In this document: positions 8,231 through 16,195 of the stretch, one piece after another
Layout of the letters: each line of letters starts with the position of its first letter
How positions within the stretch are numbered: position 1 is the first letter of the stretch
Assembly (NCBI GenBank): GCA_039930945.1
Contig: JBDTSW010000002.1
Span: 1 to 47,112 of the forward strand
Direction of reading: 5' to 3'
Length of the DNA: 47,112 bases
Source: JBDTSW01 sp039930945
GTDB taxonomy: Bacteria > Actinomycetota > Thermoleophilia > Solirubrobacterales > 70-9
The notes under the pieces: generated by a model
Told to the model about the DNA's origin: nothing
The model's database searches: none
The model's input: the letters and a program-made list of their open reading frames with translations, nothing else
Translations under genes and position numbers: made by a program

Positions 8231-9013
8231 CTATCCCGAGATGCCCTGGGGCAGCCGCCCCTCCGACTCCAGCTTCTCCAGGTGCGCCTGCATCGCCAGC
8301 GCCGCCGCCGGCCGCATCGCCGCGGGCACATCCCCCCAGGCCGCCGCGAGCAGCGCCCGGCGCGAACGCTGCCCGCCTTCCAGCGCCGCCACCAGCTTGC
8401 GCTCCCGCTCCAGCCTGTGCGACACGTACTCGTCGAGCTTGGCCTCCGGGCGCTGGATCCATGGCCCATGGCCGGGGCAGATCAAGGCCGGTCCCAGCGC
8501 CCGAACCCGCGCCAGCGACTCCATGTAGTCCGCCAGCGATCCACCGCCTGCCGCCGGCGGCACGATCGACGACCCCCGCCCCAGGACCAGATCACCGCAA
8601 AAGCCGACGTCACCAAGCACCAACGCCACATGGTCCACTGCGTGCCCTGGCGTCGGGATGACGGTGAAGGGACCAACCTGGGGGGCCGCGGGTCCTGTCG
8701 CCGGGAGTCGGTCCCCCGAGCTTCCGACCCGATAGTTCGGGTCTCGGGGGACCGACATCCCCGCGCCACCCGCGGCAAGAATCAGGGCCTCGTCGCCTCG
8801 GCCGACCTCGCCCCACAGAAGCGGCGCGTCGAGCAGCGGGACGGCGGCCGAGTGGTCGGCGTGGGAGTGGGTGAGGAGGATGCCGCCGATGCCGCCGCGC
8901 TCATCGGCCGCGATTCGAATCGCCTCGACGTGGGAGTCGATCCCGGGACCGGGATCGACCACGTAGGCCGGGTCGCGGCCGACCAGGTAGGTGTTGGTGC
9001 CCTCGAGGGTCAT
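8231..9013 (-). CDS. MBL-fold metallo-hydrolase with an in-frame repeat insertion
   Basis: Metallo-beta-lactamase-fold hydrolase of the LACTB2/glyoxalase-II-like group. TLEGTNTYLVG and the zinc-binding THSHADHS (residues 48-55) are followed by PTPGHAVDHV (third His), GDLVLG (bridging Asp) and CPGHGP. The C-terminal region (SHRLERERKLVAALEGG) is typical of this group. Residues about 80-110 are encoded by a 92-base palindromic repeat lying before the conserved VIPTPGH strand. The ATG at 9013 is the only standard start. However, upstream codons in the same frame read PGHDEILRIVAPNPGP, which resembles the usual N-terminus of the family. The true start may therefore be a CTG at 9076 or another rare codon. 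The natural substrate is unknown. Confidence 0.85.
   Translation of the reverse strand: MTLEGTNTYLVGRDPAYVVDPGPGIDSHVEAIRIAADERGGIGGILLTHSHADHSAAVPLLDAPLLWGEVGRGDEALILAAGGAGMSVPRDPNYRVGSSGDRLPATGPAAPQVGPFTVIPTPGHAVDHVALVLGDVGFCGDLVLGRGSSIVPPAAGGGSLADYMESLARVRALGPALICPGHGPWIQRPEAKLDEYVSHRLERERKLVAALEGGQRSRRALLAAAWGDVPAAMRPAAALAMQAHLEKLESEGRLPQGISG
8685..8776. repeat. Family B palindromic element, in frame inside the MBL gene
   Basis: A 92-base imperfect palindrome. The outer arms are GCCGCGGGT (8685-8693) and ACCCGCGGC (8768-8776). The middle arms GTCGGTCCCCCGAG (8707-8720) and CTCGGGGGACCGAC (8743-8756) match perfectly. The inner arms are GACCCGA (8726-8732) and TCGGGTC (8737-8743) with loop TAGT. 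Bases 8686-8705 match 1193-1212 in lhr exactly. Confidence 0.85.
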
Positions 9014-9108
9014 CGGCCCCGGGTTCGGGGCGACGATGCGCAGGATCTCGTCGTGGCCGGGCGCGGGGTCGATCAGCCGAATATAGATCGCCGGGCGGGA
9101 ACGGCGAG

Positions 9109-11154
9109 TCAGGCGGCGACTGCCCTGGCGACGGCGTCGCGGGCGTCGTCGGGCTCAAGCACGACCAGGTCGCCGACGCCCTTCAGCGTCTCCCGCACGA
9201 GCCAGTCGACGGAGCCGTAGGGGAGCTCGACGACGACGGCGCCGTCGGCCAGCTCCTCGACCACGCGGCGCTGCTCGCGCAGCCAGCGGGCGCGCTCGGG
9301 CGAGACCCAGACACGGGCCACGCCGGCGGTGGCGACCTCGCCGCGGGTCAGCCACTCCTGCTCGGCGAGGCGCTCGTCGATGCCCTCGCGCGGCTCGAAG
9401 CGCTCGTCGGTCACCCTCGCCTCCTTCATCCGGTCCAGGCGAAAGTGACGGGTGTCCTCGCGGGCCGGGTCGAAGCAGCCCAGATACCAGCCTTCCGGGC
9501 CGCTGGCGAGCTTGTAGGGCTCGACCCGCCGCTGCGTGAACTCGTCCTCGTTCTCCTTGTAGTACTGGATCTCGAGCACCCGGTGCCGCTCGATCGCGTC
9601 GTGGACGGTGCTCACCACCTCGGAGTCGTCGCGTCCCGGGGCGATCTCGAGCCCCTCCTCGGAGGGATCGCGGCCGAGCGCCTCGACGATCTTGGAGCGG
9701 GCGGTCTGCAGCCCGGACTGTGGCAGATGGTCGCCGAAGAGGTCGATCGCGGCGACGAGAGCCTTCGCCTCCAGCGGCAGCAGCCGTGCCGGCCGGGCGA
9801 AGTTGTCGCCGTAGGTGTCGGCATCGACCTCGAGCTCGTCGCCGACGATCTCGGCGTAGAGCACGTAGGTGCCGCCGCCGAAGTTGACGACGTTGAGGAC
9901 GTCGATGTCCTCGCGCAGCTCGTCGATCGAGACGTTGAGCTCGTCCATGACCTCGGCGGTGCGCAGCCGGGCGCCCGCGCGGGCGGCACCGATCAGCAAG
10001 CCGGCGAGCGCTACCAGCCGGGCGAAGCGCTCGGGGCGGATCACGGACTCGGAGCGGCCGTTGGAACGGCCACGGCCGTTGGACTCGGGCATCGGTCGAG
10101 CGATCACCCTGGCGCCGGAGAACTCGCCGCTGTGGCGGTTGCGCAGCAGCGCCAGGCGCTGCTGCGCATCGGTGGCCAGCTCTGGGGGCTCGAGCAGGAT
10201 CGCGTTCTCTCGCCAGCCCAGCACCCAGGAAACGAGTTGGCGGCCCGAGGCGTAGTCGGTTTCGTAGATCTGGCCCCGCCCGGGGACGCCGTCGGCCTTG
10301 GTCGCCTTGCGCAGCGTCCCATGGTTGCCGTAGTCGCGCGCGACCAGCCAGGCGATCCGCTCGCGCAGGAAGACCTTCGCCGTGCCCGCTATCGCGCCCA
10401 TCTGCCAGTCGGCCCGCGAGGCGTAGTCGCGCCGGTCGAAGTTCTCCGGCGAGGAGAAGTCGTGCTCGGCCTTGGTCGCGTAGGAGACCTTGCCCCGGAT
10501 CCGGGAGAGGCGGAAGACGCGGACGTCGTCGCGTTCGTGGGAGTGGCCAATCAAATAGAACTGGCCGTTGCGGAAGACGAGATGGTAGGGATCGACCCTG
10601 CGCTCGGACTCCTCGTCGCGCTGCAGCGAGTAGTAGCTGAACTCGATCGTCTTGCGGCGCGAGATCGCGGTCTCGATCTTCGCCAGGCGCTGGGACACCT
10701 CGCGGCCCGAGGCCGGATCGGCGAGCCGGACGTCGATCGGCGCGGTGTCCTCCTCCTGCAGCGGGCTCGGGCGTCCCCACGAGACCTGCTGGAGCGCCAG
10801 GCGCAGGGGCTCGGCGTAGGCGAACTCGCCGTCGAGCAGCCCCAGCGCGGTGCGCAGGGCACCCAACTCGGCGTCGGTGAACTCGATCGCCCGCAGGTAG
10901 TAGTTCTCCGGCGGCAGCGCGTACAGCTCGGCCTCGAAGAAGCCCTCGGACGGCTTCTCCACCTGGAGCAAGATCCCGAGGCTCTCCAGCTCGGCGCGAT
11001 CCGCGTAGAAGCGACGCGCGAACGCGTCCTCGTTCATCGAGCTGTAGCCCTCGACCTCGCGCTTGATCTCGAGCGCCGAGACCGGCCGGCCGTTGGCCAT
11101 CAGGAACGAGATCAGCGAGAGTTGGCGGATCAGCTTCTCGGTGTCCTTGGCCAT
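9109..11154 (-). CDS. pafBC: Fused PafB-PafC-like WYL-domain transcriptional regulator
   Basis: 681-residue protein made of two tandem HTH plus WYL units. In mycobacteria the separate PafB and PafC proteins form a DNA-damage-responsive transcription activator. Unit one has a winged HTH (about residues 5-65) and a WYL domain with RVDPYHLVFRNGQFYLIGHS and VFRLSRIRG. A Gly/Ser/Arg-rich linker follows near residue 375. Unit two has an HTH-like region (RTAEVMDELNVSIDELREDI) and a second WYL domain with RRVEPYKLASGPEGWYLGCF and HFRLDRMKEARV. The ATG at 11154 (MAKDTEK) is preferred over the longer frame because homology begins there and TATCCT lies 9 bases before it. Pup-proteasome genes, the usual neighbours, are not in the window. 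tatA and tatC are present but about 26 kb away. Confidence 0.88.
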   Translation of the reverse strand: MAKDTEKLIRQLSLISFLMANGRPVSALEIKREVEGYSSMNEDAFARRFYADRAELESLGILLQVEKPSEGFFEAELYALPPENYYLRAIEFTDAELGALRTALGLLDGEFAYAEPLRLALQQVSWGRPSPLQEEDTAPIDVRLADPASGREVSQRLAKIETAISRRKTIEFSYYSLQRDEESERRVDPYHLVFRNGQFYLIGHSHERDDVRVFRLSRIRGKVSYATKAEHDFSSPENFDRRDYASRADWQMGAIAGTAKVFLRERIAWLVARDYGNHGTLRKATKADGVPGRGQIYETDYASGRQLVSWVLGWRENAILLEPPELATDAQQRLALLRNRHSGEFSGARVIARPMPESNGRGRSNGRSESVIRPERFARLVALAGLLIGAARAGARLRTAEVMDELNVSIDELREDIDVLNVVNFGGGTYVLYAEIVGDELEVDADTYGDNFARPARLLPLEAKALVAAIDLFGDHLPQSGLQTARSKIVEALGRDPSEEGLEIAPGRDDSEVVSTVHDAIERHRVLEIQYYKENEDEFTQRRVEPYKLASGPEGWYLGCFDPAREDTRHFRLDRMKEARVTDERFEPREGIDERLAEQEWLTRGEVATAGVARVWVSPERARWLREQRRVVEELADGAVVVELPYGSVDWLVRETLKGVGDLVVLEPDDARDAVARAVAA

Positions 11155-11163
11155 CGCCCGCGC

Positions 11164-11169
11164 AGGATA
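11164..11169 (-). promoter_or_regulatory. -10 hexamer TATCCT for pafBC
   Basis: TATCCT on minus, 9 bases before the ATG at 11154; suggests a leaderless or near-leaderless transcript. Confidence 0.5.
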
Positions 11170-11263
11170 GTCAGCGCGCCCCAGCCCCCCCGCGGGCGGC
11201 GGCGATGGAACCCGCATTTTCGGCTAGAGTCCCGCCGCCGCCCACCCCTGTGGGGCTCGACCG

Positions 11264-11602
11264 ATGATTGGCGCCGGCACCTTCATCAGCCCCTTGATCA
11301 AGATCGTCACCACGGTGGCGATCCTCGCGGGCGTGTACTTCTTCATCCTCAAGCCGACGCTGGACACCACCAACGACGCGATCGACCGCAGCTTCGACGC
11401 CTTCAGCCCCGCGATCGAGGACGCTGAGAACGCCGGCCCCCAGATCGAGAAGGCGATCAAGCAGGCGCAGAAGCTGCAGGAGAGCTCGGCTCAGACCTCG
11501 AGCCAGCAGATCCAGCAGGCGAACAAGCTGCTCGGCTGCATCAACGGCGCCTCGGGCGACGTCGACAAGATCCAGGCCTGCAACGCCAAGTTCTCGCCCT
11601 AG
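11264..11602 (+). CDS. Small single-pass membrane protein, function unknown
   Basis: 112-residue protein that I do not recognise. One hydrophobic segment at about residues 8-28 is followed by an alpha-helical, Gln/Ser/Ala-rich region (EKAIKQAQKLQESS, SSQQIQQANKLL) of coiled-coil character, and two Cys residues near the C-terminus (LLGCINGASG, IQACNAKF) that could form a disulfide. It is the only plus-strand gene between two minus-strand genes. There is no good ribosome binding site. Codon use matches the neighbours, so it is probably a real gene. Confidence 0.65.
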   Translation: MIGAGTFISPLIKIVTTVAILAGVYFFILKPTLDTTNDAIDRSFDAFSPAIEDAENAGPQIEKAIKQAQKLQESSAQTSSQQIQQANKLLGCINGASGDVDKIQACNAKFSP

Positions 11603-11641
11603 CCGGCGACCCGCTTCCGCGGAGACCCGTACCGCCTCGGG

Positions 11642-12715
11642 CTAGGCGGCGCGGGTGCCGAAGTAGGCGGCCGAGTCGAGGCCGCGGTCGAATCGCGACC
11701 AGGCCTCGCCCTCGGCCAACTCGCCCTCGATCCGGTCGAAGCTGCCGAGCTTGCCGCCGAGGTTGTCCATCGAGTGCACCAGGGTCGCCTCCCGCGTCGC
11801 GGGCACGACCGGGGAGCCGTTCTGGTAGCTGCCGTGGTGGGAGAGGATGATGTGCAGCACGGCCTCAGCGGTCGCCGGGTCGAAGCCCTCGATCGAGTCG
11901 ATCGTCGAGCGCACCAGGTAGTAGCCGAGCGGAATCTCGCCCTGGAGCCGGCCGGCGTCGGTGAGGTCGATCGCCAGCGGGTCGTCGTTGTAGGCCATCG
12001 TCTTGCCGATGTCGTGCAGCAGGGCGCCGGTGACCGCGACGTCGCGGTCGATGCCCGGAAAGGCGGCGGCGGCGGTGCTGACGGCCTGGGCAACCGAGAC
12101 CGTGTGGTCGAGCAGCCCGTGGGTGTAGGCCTGGTGGTAGTACTTGGCGGCCGGGGCGACCCGGAACCGCTCCCAGGTGGGCGAGCCTTCACCGAGCAGG
12201 CGCTCGAGCAGCGAGCCCAGGTCCGGCGACTGGACGGTCGCCACCAGCTCTCGCAGCTGGGCGACCATGCTCTCCGGCGACACCGAGGGGCCGAGGGCGA
12301 TCTCGCTGGGCTCGAACTCGTCCTCGCGCGCCGGGCGGATCGCCTCGATCGTGATCTTCGGCCCGTACTTGGCGTGGACGCTGTAGCGGCCGGCGATGCG
12401 CACCGCACTCCCCGGCTGGGCGGCGTCGAAGTAGTCGTCGACCCCGTCCCAGGCCACGGCCTCGACCTTGCCGGTGCGGTCGGAGACGACCAGCCGCAGC
12501 CACTCCCCGCCGCCGCGCTTCTGGCGGCGCTCACGCTCGCGCACGGCAAAGATCGCCTCCACGGCCTGGCCGTCGATCAGCCCGTTGACGGTGACGGTGT
12601 CCGGGGCGGTCCCGGTCCCGTTGCGGTTGCCGTTGGAGCCCTCGGCGGGGGCGTCGCCGTTGCTCAGGGAGGGGGCGAGGGTCGGTTGGGCTGCGAATGA
12701 GGCTTGATCGGTCAT
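11642..12715 (-). CDS. YhaM-like HD-domain 3'-5' exoribonuclease with OB-fold
   Basis: 357-residue protein with the architecture of YhaM/CBF1-type 3'-5' exoribonucleases. After a low-complexity Gly/Asn/Thr N-terminal tail (residues 1-40) comes an OB-fold nucleic-acid-binding domain (about 41-130, including LRLVVSDRTGKVEAVAWD). The HD phosphohydrolase domain follows, with YTHGLLDHTVSV, the metal-binding LLHDIGK (His-Asp at 234-235) and LSHHGSY. The C-terminal HSMDNLGGKL is also family-typical. The ATG at 12715 is supported by TACCTT 9 bases upstream; the longer frame includes tRNA sequence and is rejected. A role in RNA turnover is inferred from the family. Confidence 0.82.
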   Translation of the reverse strand: MTDQASFAAQPTLAPSLSNGDAPAEGSNGNRNGTGTAPDTVTVNGLIDGQAVEAIFAVRERERRQKRGGGEWLRLVVSDRTGKVEAVAWDGVDDYFDAAQPGSAVRIAGRYSVHAKYGPKITIEAIRPAREDEFEPSEIALGPSVSPESMVAQLRELVATVQSPDLGSLLERLLGEGSPTWERFRVAPAAKYYHQAYTHGLLDHTVSVAQAVSTAAAAFPGIDRDVAVTGALLHDIGKTMAYNDDPLAIDLTDAGRLQGEIPLGYYLVRSTIDSIEGFDPATAEAVLHIILSHHGSYQNGSPVVPATREATLVHSMDNLGGKLGSFDRIEGELAEGEAWSRFDRGLDSAAYFGTRAA

Positions 12716-12724
12716 CGTGCTTTC

Positions 12725-12730
12725 AAGGTA
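12725..12730 (-). promoter_or_regulatory. -10 hexamer TACCTT for the YhaM-like gene
   Basis: TACCTT on minus, 9 bases before the ATG at 12715. Confidence 0.45.
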
Positions 12731-12862
12731 GACAGAGGCCCGGACGGCGTTCGGGTCTCCCCTGTGCCGCTGAAGTCGGCGCGTAGTCCGTCCATCTGAC
12801 GCGCTTCCGAACCGCGGGCGAGCGACCGATGACGCTGCCGGGCGACGGCTATCCGCCGCGAG

Positions 12863-12935
12863 TGGCGAGGGCCGGAATCGAACCGGCGACACCACGATTT
12901 TCAGTCGTGTGCTCTACCAACTGAGCTACCTCGCC
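12863..12935 (-). tRNA. tRNA-Phe (anticodon GAA)
   Basis: 73-base cloverleaf on minus. The acceptor stem is GGCGAGG with CCTCGCC and discriminator A. The D arm is GCTC/GAGC, the anticodon stem CACGA/TCGTG with loop CTGAAAA, and the T arm GCCGG-TTCGATT-CCGGC. The 3' CCA is not encoded. All stems pair perfectly. Confidence 0.97.
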
Positions 12936-12964
12936 CGCGGCGCGTAAGGCTAACCACCAGGCGC

Positions 12965-15283
12965 TCAACGCGCCGCCGCGGCGATCTCGTTGATCGTCGC
13001 TTCCATCAGCTGCAGGGCGCCGGCCTTGTGCAGCGGCTCGTTCAGGTTGCCGCACTTCGGGCTCTGCACGCAGGAGGGGCAGCCCTCGGCGCAGGGGCAC
13101 TCGCCGACCAGCCGGGCGGCGTCGGCGATCAGGCGCTCGAACTCGTCGTAGCCGCGCCGTGAGATCCCGACCCCTCCGGGGTGGCCATCGTAGATGAAGA
13201 TCGTCGGGCTGCCGGTCTGGAAATGGACGTTGGTCGAGAGCCCGCCGATGTCCCAGCGGTCGCACATCGCCAGCAGCGGCAGCACCGCGATCTGGGAGTG
13301 CTCGGTCGCATGCAGGGCGCCGAGCTGGACCTCGGGGGGCAGCGCCTCGGGCCCGGCGAGTGCGGCCGGCAGCACGTACCACAGCGCCTGGGTGGGGAAG
13401 TTGGTCTCGGGCAGCTCGAGGGCGACCAGGTCGATGACGCTGTGGTCGTTGAGCCGCTTTCGCTGGTAGGCGATCACCTGCTCGGTCACCGATGCCTCGC
13501 CGAACGACAGCTCGACCGCGCCCGGGCCGGCTCCCAGCGTTCGCTGCGACCCGATCGCCTCGATGAAGATCATCGTCTCCTTCTTCGGCTGGGTGTACCA
13601 ATCGCCCTCGAACGGGTCGACCACGGCGCGACGGTGCTCGACGTCGAGCTCGCGCACCTCGTATGCGCGCCCGAGGTGCAGGTAGACGGCGCCCGGGTGG
13701 ACGGTGGTGAAGGCGCGCTCGGCCTCGACCGATCCCAGCATCTCGCCCGACCCGCGCTCGATCACCGCGACCGAGTCGGGCGAGGCCGAGCGCAGCGAGA
13801 TCTCGCCAGCCGGGAACCCCGGGCCACGGGGCAGGTAACGCCCGTCGCGAGAGCGCCGCAGCTCGCCGGCGGCGACGAGCGCGTCGGCGCGCTCGCGCCA
13901 GCGTGGGCCGAGGATCTCGTCGTCGCCGGCGCCCGGCTGTGGGGCCGAGCCCCCCAGCGGTGCCTCGTAGGCCGCCGCCAGCGTGTGCGCCAGCTGGATC
14001 CGGTCGTTGGCCGGGTCGAGGATCGCCGCCTCGACGGAGCGGCCGATGAACTCGTCCGGGTGCCGGCAGAAGAACTGGTCGAGGGCGTCGTCGCCGGCGA
14101 TGTACAGCGCGATCCCCTCGGTACGCCGTCCGGCGCGACCCCACATCTGGCGCAGGCTGGCGACGGTGCCCGGGAAGGTGGCGCAGATCGCGGCGTCGAG
14201 CTCGCCGATGTCGATCCCGAGCTCGAGGGCGTTGGTCGCGACCACCGCAAGCAGCTGGCCGTCGGCGAGGCGGGACTCGATCCCCCGCCGCTGTTGCGGC
14301 GTGTACCCGGCTCGGTAGGGGGCGATCAGCTCCGCCAGCTCCGGCCGGCCGAGGTCGGACAGGCGCATCCGCGTGAACCGCAGGATCAGCTCGATCCCCC
14401 GGCGGCTGCGCAAGAAGCAGATCGTCCGCATGCCGGCGATCATCAGGTCGGCGAGCAGCTCCGCCGTCTCGGACAGCACCGAGCGCCGGGTCATCGTCTT
14501 CGGGTCGACGACGGGCGGGTTCCACATCGCGATCCGCCGCCCCGCGCGCGGGGCGCCGTCTGATTCGACCAGACGGAACGACTCGCCGACCAGCGCCTCG
14601 GCCAGCTGCAGCGGGTTGGCGATCGTCGCCGACGCGCAGAGGAAGCGCGGCTCGGACCCGTACAGGCGTGCGACCCGGCGCAGCCGCCTCAGCACGTTGG
14701 CGACGTGCGAACCGAACACCCCGCGGTAGGTGTGGGCCTCGTCGACGACGACCCAGCGCAGCCCGGCGAGAAAGTCCCCCCACTGCTTGTGATGCGGCAG
14801 CACGCTCATGTTGAGCATGTCCGGGTTGGTCAGGATCAGGTTCGAGCGGCGGCGGATCTGAGGCCGGTCGTCGCGAGGAGTGTCGCCGTCGTAGATCGCG
14901 TGGCTGAGGCTGGAAAGGCCGAGCTCCGAGAGCTTTCGGGCCTGGTCCTGCGCCAGCGCCTTGGTCGGGTACAGATAGAGCGCCCGAGCGCGATCGTCGG
15001 CGGCCAGTCCCTCGAGGGTGGGCAGGTTGAACGACAGGGACTTCCCCGAGGCGGTGCCGCTGGTGACGATCACGTTGCCCTCGCGGGCCGCCTCCAGCGC
15101 CTCGAGCTGATGCGAGTAGAGCGCGGCGATGCCGGCGCTGCGAAGCGCCGCCGCCAGGCTCGGGTCGAGCGCTGGCGGAATCGGGGACGCCTCGGCCTCG
15201 CGACCCGACTCGGCGCTGGTGGCGACCAAGCGCTCGTCGACCTCCCCCGCCTCCAGCAGGTGCAGCCAGGCCTGCTCGATCAC
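12965..15283 (-). CDS. MrfA/Hrq1-like DEAD/DEAH helicase with DUF1998 zinc domain
   Basis: 772-residue 3'-5' DNA helicase of the MrfA (YprA)/Hrq1 family. MrfA in Bacillus takes part in mitomycin lesion repair; Hrq1 is a fungal crosslink-repair helicase. Walker A is SGTASGKS (residues 75-82), followed by YPTKALAQDQ, the DEAH box (181-184), the SAT-like CASATIANP, ATNALELGIDIGELD and QMWGRAGRR. The C-terminal DUF1998 region has a cysteine cluster (CPCAEGCPSC, then C744) that should bind zinc. The GTG start at 15283 overlaps the folP stop (GTGA), so expression is coupled to folP. A MrfB-type exonuclease is not seen nearby. The divergently adjacent AlkX-like glycosylase supports a repair role; this link is inferred. 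Confidence 0.88.
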   Translation of the reverse strand: MIEQAWLHLLEAGEVDERLVATSAESGREAEASPIPPALDPSLAAALRSAGIAALYSHQLEALEAAREGNVIVTSGTASGKSLSFNLPTLEGLAADDRARALYLYPTKALAQDQARKLSELGLSSLSHAIYDGDTPRDDRPQIRRRSNLILTNPDMLNMSVLPHHKQWGDFLAGLRWVVVDEAHTYRGVFGSHVANVLRRLRRVARLYGSEPRFLCASATIANPLQLAEALVGESFRLVESDGAPRAGRRIAMWNPPVVDPKTMTRRSVLSETAELLADLMIAGMRTICFLRSRRGIELILRFTRMRLSDLGRPELAELIAPYRAGYTPQQRRGIESRLADGQLLAVVATNALELGIDIGELDAAICATFPGTVASLRQMWGRAGRRTEGIALYIAGDDALDQFFCRHPDEFIGRSVEAAILDPANDRIQLAHTLAAAYEAPLGGSAPQPGAGDDEILGPRWRERADALVAAGELRRSRDGRYLPRGPGFPAGEISLRSASPDSVAVIERGSGEMLGSVEAERAFTTVHPGAVYLHLGRAYEVRELDVEHRRAVVDPFEGDWYTQPKKETMIFIEAIGSQRTLGAGPGAVELSFGEASVTEQVIAYQRKRLNDHSVIDLVALELPETNFPTQALWYVLPAALAGPEALPPEVQLGALHATEHSQIAVLPLLAMCDRWDIGGLSTNVHFQTGSPTIFIYDGHPGGVGISRRGYDEFERLIADAARLVGECPCAEGCPSCVQSPKCGNLNEPLHKAGALQLMEATINEIAAAAR

Positions 15284-16140
15284 GTCGGCGCTGCCGCGTC
15301 GTCGCCGACGACCGCGGCGGCGGTGCGCATCGCGTCCAGCGCCTCGGCGTCATGAAGGCGCAGCACCTCGGCTCCCTCGGCCACGGCCAGCGCCGTCGCC
15401 GCCAGCGTCGCCGCGCCGCGTGCCGAAGCATCGGCGCGGCGCTCCCAGGAGCCCGCCACGACCGCGCCGAGAAAGTCCTTGCGCGAGAGCGCCACGAACA
15501 GCGGCCGGCCGAGCGCCCGCAGCTCGCCCAGGCGGTGCATCACCTCGAGGTCGTCGCCGACGGAGAGGTCGAAGTCGAGACCGGGATCGAGCACGATCCG
15601 CTCCTCGTCGATGCCGGCGGCGACCGCGTCCTCGATCCGCTCGCCGAACCAGCGGAGCATGTGCTCGACCGGGTCGTCGTAGGCGGGAGGGTCGCGATCG
15701 ACCCGCGGCGGGCCCTCGATGTGCATGAGGACGTAACCGGCGTCGGCGGAGCCGACCGCAGCCAGCAGATCGGGGTCGCTGCCGCCGGAGATGTCGTTGA
15801 TCGCGGCGGCGCCCGCCGCGATCGCGCCAGCGGCGACCTCGGCGGAGGAGGTGTCGGCCAGCACCGGCACGCCTGATCGGGCGACCAGGCCCTCGATCGC
15901 CGGCACCAGCCGGCCCGCCTCGTCGTCGGCGTCGACCGCGGGACCGCTGCGCGCCGGCACCGCGCCGACGTCGAGCAGGTCGAAGCCCGCCTCGACCAGG
16001 CGCATCCCGTCCTCGATCGCGCGCTCGGGGGTGCCGCTGCGCGCGCCCTCATAGAAGGAGTGGTCGGTGACGTTGACGATCCCCGCCGCCTGCGGGGGCG
16101 GGAAGGAGAGCGAGCGGTCACCGAGGCGCCAGACTGCCAT
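15280..16140 (-). CDS. folP: Dihydropteroate synthase, divergent
   Basis: 286-residue TIM-barrel protein of the DHPS/pterin-binding family, which joins p-aminobenzoate to dihydropterin pyrophosphate for folate synthesis. The key acidic and basic positions remain: N of GIVNVT, D of LLDVGA, D of VLADTSS, N of INDISGG, D of LDPGLDFD, K of LSRKDF and LRLHD. The flexible loops differ from the usual form. The first is NVTDHSFYEG instead of NVTPDSFSDGG, the STRPG motif is replaced by PARSG, and GIGFGK by GLDFDL. It may be a functional but unusual DHPS or a pterin-binding paralog. The ATG at 16140 has TAAGGT 8 bases upstream. Confidence 0.78.
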   Translation of the reverse strand: MAVWRLGDRSLSFPPPQAAGIVNVTDHSFYEGARSGTPERAIEDGMRLVEAGFDLLDVGAVPARSGPAVDADDEAGRLVPAIEGLVARSGVPVLADTSSAEVAAGAIAAGAAAINDISGGSDPDLLAAVGSADAGYVLMHIEGPPRVDRDPPAYDDPVEHMLRWFGERIEDAVAAGIDEERIVLDPGLDFDLSVGDDLEVMHRLGELRALGRPLFVALSRKDFLGAVVAGSWERRADASARGAATLAATALAVAEGAEVLRLHDAEALDAMRTAAAVVGDDAAAPT

Positions 16141-16148
16141 CGCGGCCA

Positions 16149-16154
16149 ACCTTA
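16149..16154 (-). promoter_or_regulatory. -10 hexamer TAAGGT for folP
   Basis: TAAGGT on minus, 8 bases before the folP ATG; back to back with the alkX promoter within a 55-base intergenic region. Confidence 0.45.
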
Positions 16155-16182
16155 GTGCCCGCCCCGAGAGCCGCCGAGGCCG

Positions 16183-16188
16183 TAGCTT
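16183..16188 (+). promoter_or_regulatory. -10 hexamer TAGCTT for the AlkX-like gene
   Basis: TAGCTT, 7 bases before the ATG at 16196. Confidence 0.45.
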
Positions 16189-16195
16189 CAGGGCG

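Noticed and set aside
11642..12895. 417-residue version of the YhaM-like protein
   Set aside because: The extra N-terminus reads through tRNA-Phe and lacks homology; the ATG at 12715 has a -10 hexamer.
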